Shown here: positions 42,757 to 51,040 of the stretch, in pieces | How positions within the stretch are numbered: the stretch's first letter is position 1 | How the letters are laid out: each line of letters opens with the position of its first letter | Assembly (NCBI GenBank): GCA_023436585.1 | Contig: JAEZIN010000003.1 | Location: 77,290 to 141,289 of the forward strand | Direction: 5' to 3' | Length of the DNA stretch: 64,000 bases | Origin: Bacillota bacterium | GTDB taxonomy: Bacteria; Bacillota; Clostridia; Christensenellales; Aristaeellaceae | Translations under genes and position numbers: made by a program | Notes under the pieces: model-generated | Seen by the model: the letters and a program-made list of their open reading frames with translations, nothing else | What the model was told of the DNA's origin: nothing | The model's database searches: none

Positions 42757-43770
42757 TTATATGGAGCGGCCCACGGCGGAGGCAATGGGCCTCAGTTCCT
42801 TCATAATGGCATCAAAGCCCTCCGGGGTGATGGACTGCTGCCCGTCGGAAAGCGCATGGGCCGGGTCGTTGTGCACCTCGATCATCAGCCCGTCGGCGCC
42901 TACGGCCACGGCCGCCTTGGCCAGGGGGGAGACCATCCACCATTTCCCGGCGGCATGGCTGGGGTCTACGATCACAGGAAGATGACTCAATTTTTTCACC
43001 GCCGGGATGGCGCTCAAATCGATGGTGTTGCGGGTATAGGTTTCAAAGGTGCGTATGCCACGCTCGCAAAGGATCACCTGCTCGTTGCCCCCAGCCAGGA
43101 CATACTCGGCGGACATGAGCCACTCCTCAATGGTGGAGGAAAGGCCTCGCTTTAACAGGATGGGCTTTTTCGATTTGCCAAGCTGCCGCAAAAGATCAAA
43201 GTTCTGCATGTTGCGGGCACCTACCTGGATCACATCCACCATTTCCTCGAACACCTCGATGTCCTGGGGCGACATGATCTCCGAAACGATGGGCAGGCCA
43301 GTCTTTTCCCTGGCCTCCTTGAGCATCTGCAATCCGTCGTACCGAAGCCCCTGGAAAGCGTAGGGGGAGGTGCGGGGCTTAAACGCGCCGCCGCGCAGGA
43401 AATGCGCACCGGAAGCCTTCACCGATTCCGCGATTTTTGTGATCTGCTCTTCGGATTCCACGGAGCAGGGGCCGGCAATGACCGCTAGCTTATGCCCGCC
43501 GATGAGGTGGCCGCAAACGGATAGCTCCGTGTTGCCAGGATGGAACATGCGGTTTGCTTTTTTAAAGGGCTCCAGTACGCGCATGATCCTGTCCACATAC
43601 GGGTTGGCTTCCAGGCGGGATACATCGATCTTGCTGGTGTCCCCCACAAGGCCCAGAATGGTCAGGTCGGTACCATACACAGGGCTGACCAAAACGCCCT
43701 GCTCCACAATATTTTCCGAAAGATTCTGTATCTCCTGCTGCGGGGTATCCTTCTTCATTACGACGATCAC
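42757..43770 (-). CDS. aroF: 3-Deoxy-7-phosphoheptulonate synthase, type I-beta with N-terminal regulatory domain
   Basis: 337 residues from GTG at 43770, nine bases after AAAGGAGG; a longer TTG frame would swallow that ribosome site. MIVVMKKDTPQQE is the usual start of the Thermotoga-type enzyme with a ferredoxin-like regulatory domain (about 1-70). The barrel has IAGPCSVES, FKPRTSPYAFQG, GARNMQNFDLL, LKRGLSSTIEEW and DPSHAAGK. It condenses PEP and erythrose 4-phosphate, the committed step. The N-terminal domain usually confers Tyr/Phe inhibition. First structural gene of the operon. Confidence 0.95.
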   Translation of the reverse strand: MIVVMKKDTPQQEIQNLSENIVEQGVLVSPVYGTDLTILGLVGDTSKIDVSRLEANPYVDRIMRVLEPFKKANRMFHPGNTELSVCGHLIGGHKLAVIAGPCSVESEEQITKIAESVKASGAHFLRGGAFKPRTSPYAFQGLRYDGLQMLKEAREKTGLPIVSEIMSPQDIEVFEEMVDVIQVGARNMQNFDLLRQLGKSKKPILLKRGLSSTIEEWLMSAEYVLAGGNEQVILCERGIRTFETYTRNTIDLSAIPAVKKLSHLPVIVDPSHAAGKWWMVSPLAKAAVAVGADGLMIEVHNDPAHALSDGQQSITPEGFDAIMKELRPIASAVGRSI

Positions 43771-43802
43771 CTGAAAAGACCTCCTTTGCGTTTTCAAGCT
43801 GG

Positions 43803-43836
43803 ATATAAGAAAAGAGAGCCCGAAAAGAGCTCTCTT
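43803..43836 (-). terminator. Attenuator terminator in the aroF leader
   Basis: On the minus strand AAGAGAGC (complement of 43829-43836) pairs with GCTCTCTT (complement of 43812-43819) across a 9-nt loop, running into TTTCTTATAT. It lies between the leader frame stop and the aroF ribosome site. Confidence 0.75.
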
Positions 43837-43855
43837 GACACTGCATAACCCACGT

Positions 43856-43966
43856 TCAGCGGCAGTGACGACTCTTCTCCCCCGGGTTTTTTCTGTTGCT
43901 CAAATAGCCGAAGCGGTAACCGCTCCGGCCCATAAACGAGAACAGGCCTTTGGGAGAAGTGCTCAT
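43856..43966 (-). CDS. Leader peptide of the aromatic amino acid operon (putative attenuation peptide)
   Basis: A 36-residue frame begins at the ATG at 43966, about 30 nt after the predicted transcript start, with GGAGGG 10 nt upstream. Within residues 9-21 (FSFMGRSGYRFGY) five of thirteen residues are Phe or Tyr, and Trp is absent. The last codons (CAC TGC) overlap a stem CACTGC/GCAGTG that lies just before the terminator. Promoter, short aromatic-rich peptide and terminator together fit ribosome-mediated attenuation responding to charged tRNA-Phe or tRNA-Tyr. This is read from the sequence and not known to have been described. Confidence 0.7.
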   Translation of the reverse strand: MSTSPKGLFSFMGRSGYRFGYLSNRKNPGEKSRHCR

Positions 43967-44001
43967 GGTCAAACTGCCCTCCGGATTTCAGGTTTGCGAG
44001 C

Positions 44002-44030
44002 ATTATAGACCAAGCACCGCAGTATGTCAA
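44002..44030 (-). promoter_or_regulatory. Consensus promoter of the aromatic operon
   Basis: Minus strand -35 TTGACA (44025-44030), 17 bp spacer, -10 TATAAT (44002-44007): a perfect sigma-A match. The start point should fall near 43995. Confidence 0.88.
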
Positions 44031-44056
44031 GGAAAAACAAGGGAAATACACTGACC

Positions 44057-45157
44057 TTATGGGACATTCTTCACTTCTACACGGCATATAAGCCCGCTGT
44101 CCTTCTGCACGGAAAGGACGATACCCGCTCCGCCGCCGGAAAAGGCGTAGCGGCGGCACGTATCCGTTTCGCTGATCTTGGCGTTCAGGCTTGCGTATGC
44201 GTTCAGCGCTTCCTCCTCCGCCATGCCGGTGGTGACACCGCCGGGCAGGACAAGGGAAACATCGCCGCGCTTTACATCGCTGACCACGGCGGTAACAAGG
44301 CAGCTGCCGGCCAGGGCCGCCTTGTCGGAATTGTTGTACACCCAGGTGGTCCAGCGCTTTCCGTTCAGGGAGAGCGTAAGCTGCCCGGAGCCGTAGGCCT
44401 TGACCACGCTGCCGGCGCCTTCCCCAAGCACCCAGCCGTGCTTTTCAAACTCCTTCACGGGAGCGGGTAGGGAATACAACGCGTCACCATAGGAAACGCG
44501 TAGGGACAGGAGGTCATCCCCCAGGCTTTCGGGAGCGTTGTAGGAGGAGGAAGAACCGGAGGCAGCGCTTGAGGCCAGCACCATCGGGTCCGGCGCGGCA
44601 GCCATCACCACATTGCGCAGCGAAGCAGCCTTGAGGACACCCGTAGACGCGGAAAATGTAAACACGGCTTCCCGGTCGTAATCCAATTGGTAGGTATAGC
44701 GTGAAATTTCCCCGTCCTCATAAACAGAGGAAGGTGCGCCATACGCATCCACCACTTCCCTGCCGCCCGAATCGCCGATCAGTACGCCGCCCGGCAACAG
44801 GACGGGTGAGGCGGCCGACGTAAGCTCCACCGCGGCCAAAACACACTCCTCCACTGGGAGCACATCCCAGGAAGTGTTCACCATCTCGCCGGACAGCAAA
44901 ACACCGTTTTTCTCCCATACGGAGGAAACGGTGCGCTGCTCGGGCTTTAAAAGTTCCTCTTCATTGCCGGCATAATTCCAGCCGGCCTGCTTCATCTGTT
45001 CAAAGGTGCAGGGCAGTGCAATGGATTCATCGCCAATCTGCACCTGAAAGCTGTACAAGTCTTCCCCCAGGGCTGCGGCTTCCCCGGAAGCCGTGTTCAT
45101 ACAGATAAAAGTCAGTAAGGGCATTAAGCAAATCAGCGAGCGAATCGCCTTTATCAT
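44057..45157 (-). CDS. Secreted protein with two homologous modules, unknown function
   Basis: 366 residues, not recognised. A signal peptide (IKAIRSLICLMPLLTFICMNTASGEA) precedes two related modules. Module 1 starts LGEDLYSFQVQIGDESIALP with EQMKQAGW and contains LLPGGVLIGDS. Module 2 starts LGDDLLSLRVSYGDALYSLP with KEFEKHGW and contains LVLPGGVTTGM. A Ser/Ala-rich linker (about 205-215) joins them. This points to internal duplication of a roughly 150-residue unit. The gene ends 27 bp from the -35 of the divergent aro promoter. AAAGGA precedes the ATG. Confidence 0.68.
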   Translation of the reverse strand: MIKAIRSLICLMPLLTFICMNTASGEAAALGEDLYSFQVQIGDESIALPCTFEQMKQAGWNYAGNEEELLKPEQRTVSSVWEKNGVLLSGEMVNTSWDVLPVEECVLAAVELTSAASPVLLPGGVLIGDSGGREVVDAYGAPSSVYEDGEISRYTYQLDYDREAVFTFSASTGVLKAASLRNVVMAAAPDPMVLASSAASGSSSSYNAPESLGDDLLSLRVSYGDALYSLPAPVKEFEKHGWVLGEGAGSVVKAYGSGQLTLSLNGKRWTTWVYNNSDKAALAGSCLVTAVVSDVKRGDVSLVLPGGVTTGMAEEEALNAYASLNAKISETDTCRRYAFSGGGAGIVLSVQKDSGLICRVEVKNVP

Positions 45158-45296
45158 AACCGGGACATATCCTTTCTTTCCGAATAGAATCGGAAAACGC
45201 TACCTTATTCGACAAACGCAAAAAAATTCCTGCCGCATTTCCGAATTTTTGTTTTCAGATAATGCAAAGCAGGAATTTAAAGGGAAAGATGGAAGC

Positions 45297-46502
45297 TCAA
45301 CTCTTCTTCAGGATATCGGTTGAAAGCACCGTTCCGACTGTAACGGCCTCCCGGCCAAAGCGTCCGCGCACGGTGTCGATAGCCGCCTCCAGTTTCACCT
45401 GCTTCTCCTGCCGTACTGCCTCCGAGGGGAACAGGCTGACCTGACAGCCGCCTTCCTCCTTCATACAAAGGCTTCCGGCCGTCACCGTCAGCGTTCTAAT
45501 GGGGGCGCCTATGTCCCAGGAGCGGCACAGAAGGGGCAGCGCGGCCTCGTACAGTTCCCTTGTGGAGGATATGGCGCCGGGCAGCTGCGTCTGGCGGGAG
45601 ATGGTTTTCAAAGCCGGGTCCTTGATGTGCAGCGCGATGGATTTGGCCATCAGTCCATGGCGGCGCAGCCTCAAGCCAACGCTCTCGCACAGCATCAGCA
45701 AGCCTGCCTTCATATCCTCGATCCCTTTCAAATCCCGGCAGAAGGTGATGCCGTTGCCCACACTTTTTATGGGGTCGCCTTCCCCCGGCCGCAGCACCTG
45801 GCTTTCATCCAGGCCGTTGGCCTGCTGCCAGAGGGCTTCGCCGCCCACGCCCAGCAGCCTTTTTAAGTGTTCCACCGGCGTATTGGCCAGCTCGCCCACA
45901 GTGGTGATGAAGTTTTTGCGAAGGAGCTGGGCCGCAGCCTTGCCCACATACATCATGTCCTCCACCGGCAGGGGGTACAATATTTGCTTGAAATTTTCCC
46001 TGGTGATGACGGTGGTGGCGTTGGGCTTTTTATAGTCCGAACCCATTTTCGCGAACAGTTTATTAAAGGAGACCCCAACGGAGATGGTAAGGTTCAATTC
46101 CTCCCACACCCTTCGGCGGAGCGTATCGGCAATCTTCTGCCCCGTACCGAAAAGCTGCCTACTGCCTGTCACGTCCAGGTACGATTCATCAATGGAGCAT
46201 GCCTCCACCTGATCGGTGTACTGGATGTATATCTCATTGATTTTATGGCAGTATTCCTCATACTTGTCCCCGTGGGGCGGCACAAGAACCAACTGGGGGC
46301 ATTTGCGTTTGGCCTGCCAGATGGTTTCCGCCGTCTTTATGCCAAACTTTTTCGCCAGCTCATTTTTGGCCAGTATAATCCCGTGGCGGCTGTCCGGATC
46401 GCCGCACACCGCCATGGGCACCTTTCTCAGCTCAGGATGCTCGATGCATTCCACCGAGGCAAAGTAGCTGTTGCAATCGCAGTGCAGGATAACCCTGTCC
46501 AT
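45297..46502 (-). CDS. dinB: Y-family DNA polymerase (Pol IV type)
   Basis: 401 residues from the ATG at 46502 (CGGAGGG site). Catalytic carboxylates appear in HCDCNSYFASVE and ACSIDESYLDVTG; the palm ends with GVSFNKLFAKMGSDYKKPNA. The thumb helix-hairpin-helix reads VGELANTPVEHLKRLLGVGG. The C-terminal QVSLF near residue 360 fits the beta-clamp-binding motif. It performs translesion synthesis. No LexA box was recognised near the start. Confidence 0.92.
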   Translation of the reverse strand: MDRVILHCDCNSYFASVECIEHPELRKVPMAVCGDPDSRHGIILAKNELAKKFGIKTAETIWQAKRKCPQLVLVPPHGDKYEEYCHKINEIYIQYTDQVEACSIDESYLDVTGSRQLFGTGQKIADTLRRRVWEELNLTISVGVSFNKLFAKMGSDYKKPNATTVITRENFKQILYPLPVEDMMYVGKAAAQLLRKNFITTVGELANTPVEHLKRLLGVGGEALWQQANGLDESQVLRPGEGDPIKSVGNGITFCRDLKGIEDMKAGLLMLCESVGLRLRRHGLMAKSIALHIKDPALKTISRQTQLPGAISSTRELYEAALPLLCRSWDIGAPIRTLTVTAGSLCMKEEGGCQVSLFPSEAVRQEKQVKLEAAIDTVRGRFGREAVTVGTVLSTDILKKS

Positions 46503-46604
46503 TCCCGGTCCCTCCGAATAAGGAACGTTTGTTCCCATTATAGCGCATGGAGACAAATATGGCAAGCAGGGAAACAATGGCAAAAAATATTTTGGAATAC
46601 ACGC

Positions 46605-46635
46605 TTGACATTCACGTTACGGAAAGGTTTATCAT
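46605..46635 (+). promoter_or_regulatory. MerR-type promoter with 19-bp spacer
   Basis: -35 TTGACA (46605-46610) and -10 TATCAT (46630-46635) are 19 bp apart, the over-long spacing that MerR activators correct by twisting DNA. CACGTTACGG lies in the spacer. Confidence 0.7.
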
Positions 46636-46658
46636 GAATCTGTCGGGAGGAATGCAAG

Positions 46659-47420
46659 ATGGAATACACCGTTTTGAAGCTGGGGAAATTGGCCGGGATC
46701 AGCACCCGGACGCTTCGGTACTACGACGAGATCGGGTTGCTTTCGCCCATGAAAATCTCTTCGTCTGGCTACCGGGTGTACGGGGAAAAGGAAGTGGACG
46801 CACTGCAGCAGATTCTGTATTACCGTGAGCTGGATTTAAGCCTCACGGATATCAAGGCCATTCTCACTGCGCCGTCCTTTGACCGGTTGGCGGCGCTGAA
46901 AACCCATCTTGCTGACCTCAACAAACGGCGGGACCGTATGGACCGCCTGATTCAAAGCGTGGAGAAAACCATCCTCCATGAGAAAGGAAAAATAGCCATG
47001 AGCGACAAGGAAAAATTTGAGGGCTTCAAAAAAGACCTGATCCGGGAAAACGAGGAGAAATACGGCGCGGAGGTCAGGCAAAAGTACGGCGATACAAAGG
47101 TGAATGAAAGCAAAGCCCGCATGATGAACCTAAGCCAGGAGGAGTACGAAAAAATGCAGGTACTCGCCGGCGAAATCGTCTCCGGCCTGGAACTGGCAGT
47201 ACAACATGGAGCCGACCCCACCGGCGCGGAAGGGAAGCGGCTGGCGAAGCTGCACAAGGAATGGCTTTCCTTTACCTGGAACCAGTATTCCAAGGAAGCC
47301 CACCTGGGCCTTGCGCAGATGTATGTGGATGACGAGCGCTTCACCAAATACTACGATGGCAAGGTCAAAGGCTGCGCGGCGTTTTTGAGGGAAGCGGTGG
47401 CCGCCTTCATAAAGGAATAA
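46659..47420 (+). CDS. MerR family regulator with TipAS domain
   Basis: 253 residues. The N-terminal MerR DNA-binding domain reads YTVLKLGKLAGISTRTLRYYDEIGLLSP and GYRVYGEKEVDALQQI. A dimerisation coiled coil (about 75-115) leads to a TipAS-like domain (FEGFKKDLIRENEEKYG...KWLS region). TipAS domains bind thiopeptides or other hydrophobic drugs. The 19-bp-spacer promoter just upstream suggests self-activation. GGGAGG precedes the ATG. Confidence 0.9.
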   Translation: MEYTVLKLGKLAGISTRTLRYYDEIGLLSPMKISSSGYRVYGEKEVDALQQILYYRELDLSLTDIKAILTAPSFDRLAALKTHLADLNKRRDRMDRLIQSVEKTILHEKGKIAMSDKEKFEGFKKDLIRENEEKYGAEVRQKYGDTKVNESKARMMNLSQEEYEKMQVLAGEIVSGLELAVQHGADPTGAEGKRLAKLHKEWLSFTWNQYSKEAHLGLAQMYVDDERFTKYYDGKVKGCAAFLREAVAAFIKE

Positions 47421-47432
47421 GAGGATAGAAGC

Positions 47433-47467
47433 AGCGGGGCTTTGCATGGGAATGCAAAAGCCCCGCT
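47433..47467. terminator. Strong hairpin between convergent genes
   Basis: AGCGGGGCTTTGCAT (47433-47447) pairs with ATGCAAAAGCCCCGCT (47452-47467) with one bulged A. The run of T is weak, yet its position fits a bidirectional terminator. Confidence 0.65.
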
Positions 47468-47508
47468 GTCTCCATATGTTTGTTCAAGACCCGTACAGGC
47501 TTTCCCAG

Positions 47509-48555
47509 TTACGCACCGACAAGCCCTAGCAAGGCCTTTGCCTCCTCCTGAGAAGCAATCTCCAATTCAAACCGCCTGGCCCAAGGTTCTTTTTCACAGA
47601 GGGAAATACCATTCACAGGAATGATGCTCTCGCCGCCGCAGCGGCCGCACTGAATGCAGCCAAACCGCTCCATGCCCGTCCGGATGGCCGGAACCAGCGT
47701 ATCCTTTACCCGAGCCAGTGCGGCAAGCCGGTCATACGGCGCCGCCATCTCAAAGAACAGTCCGTCCGTGTGGATGGTGAAGATACAAACAGGCCTCCCC
47801 TTGCGCTGAAGATGGATGATCCAATGAGGCGTGCAGTAGGACCAGAACTTGCAGCTGGGTTTCAGCCCTTGCCCATGAACAAGCGCCTGTACAAGCCCCT
47901 TCCACCATTCCGCCCTTACGCCCAGCGACCGTAGTATTTCCGGCCGCATTGGGTCGATATCTTCCTTGCGCTTTCCGCCGCCCAGCAGGATGGTTTCATA
48001 GTCCGCCCGCATAAACAGGTCGGTCTGCATGGCAAAGTCCTTTTTGCTGTCCATGACTGGAATGCGGCAAGCGACGTACTTGAGCGCCTGAAAAAAGGAT
48101 GGGCAGCTTTCGTTATGCATGTAAACAGCGTCGCAGGAGGAATAAGATTCCACCCTGCGGCCGTTTTTTTCATACTCGAAATAGAAGCCGTAGTTTTGCA
48201 GCGCCTCCAGGGGAAAGGCTGCCGGTTTTTTGAAGTGCGCCCGTACCAATGCCTTATCAAGGCGAAGAGATGATACCACGCCTTCCCGCTGAAGCTCCCC
48301 ATGGATGCCTACCGTATACAAGAACAACACGGTCTGCGTCAGACGGTGGTAGCCTTCAAGATCATCCTCAACGCGGTAGCAGGCGGTATCCGCGTAGATA
48401 TCCAGCAAAAGCTGACGGATATACCGGAGGCCTTCCATAATCTCCTCATGATCGGGGTCCTCGATTCTGTCAGCCGTGAGGTCATTTGGAAAATCGCAAA
48501 CATTGCGGTATAAAAACGCCGCGCGCACTTCAAAGGGTGATGACTGGAAAAGCAT
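47509..48555 (-). CDS. Hypothetical protein with C-terminal CxxC zinc-ribbon-like motif
   Basis: 348 residues from the ATG at 48555 (CAGGGGGGA site), not recognised. Mostly alpha-helical N-terminal half with LRYIRQLLLDIYADTACYRVED. The C-terminal part contains WSYCTPHWIIHLQRKGRPVCIFTIHTDGLFFEM, a beta-rich stretch, and then FGCIQCGRCGGES, which looks metal-binding. No signal peptide. It is flanked by a terminator-like hairpin downstream; upstream sequence contains no obvious operator. Confidence 0.6.
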   Translation of the reverse strand: MLFQSSPFEVRAAFLYRNVCDFPNDLTADRIEDPDHEEIMEGLRYIRQLLLDIYADTACYRVEDDLEGYHRLTQTVLFLYTVGIHGELQREGVVSSLRLDKALVRAHFKKPAAFPLEALQNYGFYFEYEKNGRRVESYSSCDAVYMHNESCPSFFQALKYVACRIPVMDSKKDFAMQTDLFMRADYETILLGGGKRKEDIDPMRPEILRSLGVRAEWWKGLVQALVHGQGLKPSCKFWSYCTPHWIIHLQRKGRPVCIFTIHTDGLFFEMAAPYDRLAALARVKDTLVPAIRTGMERFGCIQCGRCGGESIIPVNGISLCEKEPWARRFELEIASQEEAKALLGLVGA

Positions 48556-48727
48556 ATATATCCCCCCTGCCAGGCCTTTTTCTTGATTATACCAAATGAT
48601 GTCATTTGGGTACAGGCATGGAAGGTATAAATGATAAATGCACACCTGATAAGAAGAAAAGACGGGAACAGCTCATAGCCGTTCCCGCTCAAATGACCCT
48701 TGTGTATAATCGGAGAAAGATGAATAC

Positions 48728-49417
48728 CTATCTTCCGCAAAGCTGAAGGCAAATGTCCGTAAGCTCCTCCACAGAATAAGCCTGCCTGTCGGCCTCCCGC
48801 CATTCCTCAGGAGAGCCAAAACCGTACGCCGCGGCCACGGTGCACAGCCCGTTTTCCTTACCGGCCAGTATGTCCGACAACCTGTCGCCAACCATAATGG
48901 CACGGCAGGGGCGGTAATCCTGAATCAACTCCGCCACCAGCTGGCCCTTGGTGCGAGAAGGGTCCCCGCCCTTTGCTTTTTGAAAATACTTGCCGATGGA
49001 CCAGTTTTTCAGCGACCTGTCGATGTATTCCTGGCTGCCGTTGCTGGCGATAAAAAGGTCGGCACAGGCGCTCAGTACATCCAGCATTTTGACTACGCCC
49101 GGATAAATCTCTTGGCAAGAGTCCATCAGCGACATTTGATACTCGCCGCGTATCCTCAAAAACTCCCGCTGCAGCTTCTCCGGCAGTTTCAGCAGCCTGG
49201 CCGCTTCTTCATGGGAAGGGCCGTTGCATTTTTCAAGCTCCGCTTGAGGCGGCACGGGCAGGTTCATGGCCTTGAAGGTTTCCATAAGCTCCGTCACGCA
49301 CAGGTGCATGCTGTTAACCAGCGTGCCGTCAAAATCAAATATGATCATGGGTAGCCCGCACGGGACCATAGGCCCGGGGGCTGCCATGAAAAAGGGTCTG
49401 CATCCTTGCACCTTCAT
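48728..49417 (-). CDS. HAD family hydrolase (PGP-like)
   Basis: Up to 229 residues. Core motifs: FDFDGTLVNSMHL (I), LFIASNGSQEYI (II), GDPSRTKGQLV with Lys (III) and MVGDRLSDILAGKENG (IV). Cap domain after motif I is helical. The true start is uncertain: the ATG at 49417 has a ribosome site only one base away, and the ATG at 49348 directly precedes IIFDFDGTL. It lies four bases after the serS stop, so it is cotranscribed with serS. Substrate unknown. Confidence 0.83.
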   Translation of the reverse strand: MKVQGCRPFFMAAPGPMVPCGLPMIIFDFDGTLVNSMHLCVTELMETFKAMNLPVPPQAELEKCNGPSHEEAARLLKLPEKLQREFLRIRGEYQMSLMDSCQEIYPGVVKMLDVLSACADLFIASNGSQEYIDRSLKNWSIGKYFQKAKGGDPSRTKGQLVAELIQDYRPCRAIMVGDRLSDILAGKENGLCTVAAAYGFGSPEEWREADRQAYSVEELTDICLQLCGR

Positions 49418-49421
49418 GCTC

Positions 49422-50690
49422 CTATCTTTTGATGATCCTGTCCGCGCCCATATAGGGAATCAGGGCTTCGGGAACGGTGACCGTTCCATCTTCATTTTGG
49501 AAATTCTCCAATATGGCGGCCACGGTGCGGCCCACGGCCACGCCGCTGCCGTTGAGCGTATGGGCAAACTGCGGCTTGTCTTTCATGCTTTCGCGGTAGC
49601 GGATGCCGGCCCGGCGCGCCTGGAACTCCTCACAGTTGGAACAGCTCGAAATTTCCACATACCGGTTGTAGCTGGGCATCCACACCTCGATATCGTAGGT
49701 CTTCGCGGCGGAAAAGCCCATATCCCCGGTGCACAGGCAGACAACCCGATAGGGCAGGCCCAGCAATTGAAGCACCTTTTCCGCCTGGTTCGTCATGCTC
49801 TCCAGCTCGTCATAGCTCTGCTCGGGCTTGGTGACCTTCACCATTTCCACCTTGTTGAACTGGTGCTGGCGGATGAGGCCCCTGGTGTCCCGCCCGGCGC
49901 TGCCGGCCTCGGCCCTAAAGCAGGTGGAGTAAGCGCAGTGGCGGATGGGCAAAACCGCCCCGTCCAGGATCATGTCCCGGTACATGTTGGTGACTGGCAC
50001 CTCCGCGGTGGGAATCATGAAGGTGTCCTGGTCCACCTTGTAGGCGTCTTCCTCAAACTTGGGCAATTGACCCGTTCCGGTCATGCTGGCGCGGCTGACC
50101 ATATAGGGGGGATAGACCTCGTCATACCCCGCCTCCACATGGGTGTTCAGGAAAAAGTTGATGACAGCCCGCTCCAAACGCGCGCCTTGGCCGCGGTAGA
50201 AGGTGAACCTGGCGCCGGATACCTTGGCGGCGGTATCAAAGTCCAGGATGCCAAGATCGGTGCCGATGTCCCAGTGAGGCTTGGGCTCCCAGGGGAAAAC
50301 ACGGGGCGTGCCGAAACGGCGCTGCTCCACATTTTCCTTTTCATCCCGGCCCACAGGCACGCTTTCGTGGGGGATGTTGGGCACCACCAGCAAAAACTGC
50401 TCCATCTGATCATCCAGCGCCTTCACCTGTTCGTCCAGCGCCGCGATTTCCTCGCCCACCCGCTTCATTTCGTCCATGATGGGCTGGGCATCGCCGCCGG
50501 CGCGCTTGATGCTGGCAATTTCCTTGCTGGCTTCGTTGCGGCGGTTTTTGAGGTTTTCCGATTGGGCCATCAGCGCCCGGCGATTTTCATCCGCCTGCAA
50601 AAAGCTGTCCAGGGGAATGTTCTTGCCCCTCTTTTGGAGGGCGTCGGTCAGGATTTGCGGGTTCTGCCTGATTTTTCGAAGGTCCAACAT
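49422..50690 (-). CDS. serS: Serine-tRNA ligase
   Basis: 422 residues. An N-terminal coiled-coil arm (about 30-100) and the class II core with motif 2 (FRAEAGSAGRDTRGLIRQHQF) and motif 3 (GSGVAVGRTVAAILENFQ). It charges tRNA-Ser and supplies selenocysteine-tRNA precursor. It is controlled by the T-box leader just upstream; AAGGAGG precedes the ATG. Confidence 0.97.
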   Translation of the reverse strand: MLDLRKIRQNPQILTDALQKRGKNIPLDSFLQADENRRALMAQSENLKNRRNEASKEIASIKRAGGDAQPIMDEMKRVGEEIAALDEQVKALDDQMEQFLLVVPNIPHESVPVGRDEKENVEQRRFGTPRVFPWEPKPHWDIGTDLGILDFDTAAKVSGARFTFYRGQGARLERAVINFFLNTHVEAGYDEVYPPYMVSRASMTGTGQLPKFEEDAYKVDQDTFMIPTAEVPVTNMYRDMILDGAVLPIRHCAYSTCFRAEAGSAGRDTRGLIRQHQFNKVEMVKVTKPEQSYDELESMTNQAEKVLQLLGLPYRVVCLCTGDMGFSAAKTYDIEVWMPSYNRYVEISSCSNCEEFQARRAGIRYRESMKDKPQFAHTLNGSGVAVGRTVAAILENFQNEDGTVTVPEALIPYMGADRIIKR

Positions 50691-50754
50691 ACATTTTCCT
50701 CCTTGCGGCCTGGCCGCGTCGTATCGCCGGATGTACGGGGGTATTCCGGCCGAA

Positions 50755-50990
50755 TAAAAAAGCCGCCCCTTTCCGGTGTTGCCACCGAAAGGGACGGACG
50801 AATCCGCGTTGCCACCCCGATTGGATGCATTAAATACTGCATCCCACTCGCAGCGCTGTATGGGGCGCTCCCCGCGGCCGTTCGCCGCCGGCTCCCGGAT
50901 GGATAGCTTGCTTTCGTACCGCCTTGCACCAACCGGCGGCTCTCTTACATCGTCAAAGCAGGCATGGTCCGTTCATGGCCGTTTTGGATT
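50755..50990 (-). promoter_or_regulatory. T-box riboswitch of serS, with terminator
   Basis: On the minus strand a stem I with AGAGAGCC and GGTTGGTGCAAGGC (about 50919-50945), the T-box sequence GGGTGGCAACGCGG (50805-50818) and a terminator stem GTCCCTTTCGGTG/CACCGGAAAGGGGC followed by TTTTTT (50755-50796). Aligned with the leuS leader, the specifier position reads UCC (50901-50903), a serine codon. Uncharged tRNA-Ser should favour antitermination. Confidence 0.9.
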
Positions 50991-50996
50991 GGCATT

Positions 50997-51025
50997 ATTA
51001 TAGGCAATCGCCGGGAATTTTGCAA
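50997..51025 (-). promoter_or_regulatory. serS promoter
   Basis: -35 TTGCAA (51020-51025), 17 bp spacer, -10 TATAAT (50997-51002) on the minus strand, just before the T-box transcript. Confidence 0.8.
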
Positions 51026-51040
51026 GAGGATTTTAACCAT

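Noticed and set aside
43794..44159. Longer minus-strand frame overlapping the aromatic leader
   Set aside because: It is in another frame, begins upstream of the promoter and ignores the GGAGGG site used by the 36-codon frame.
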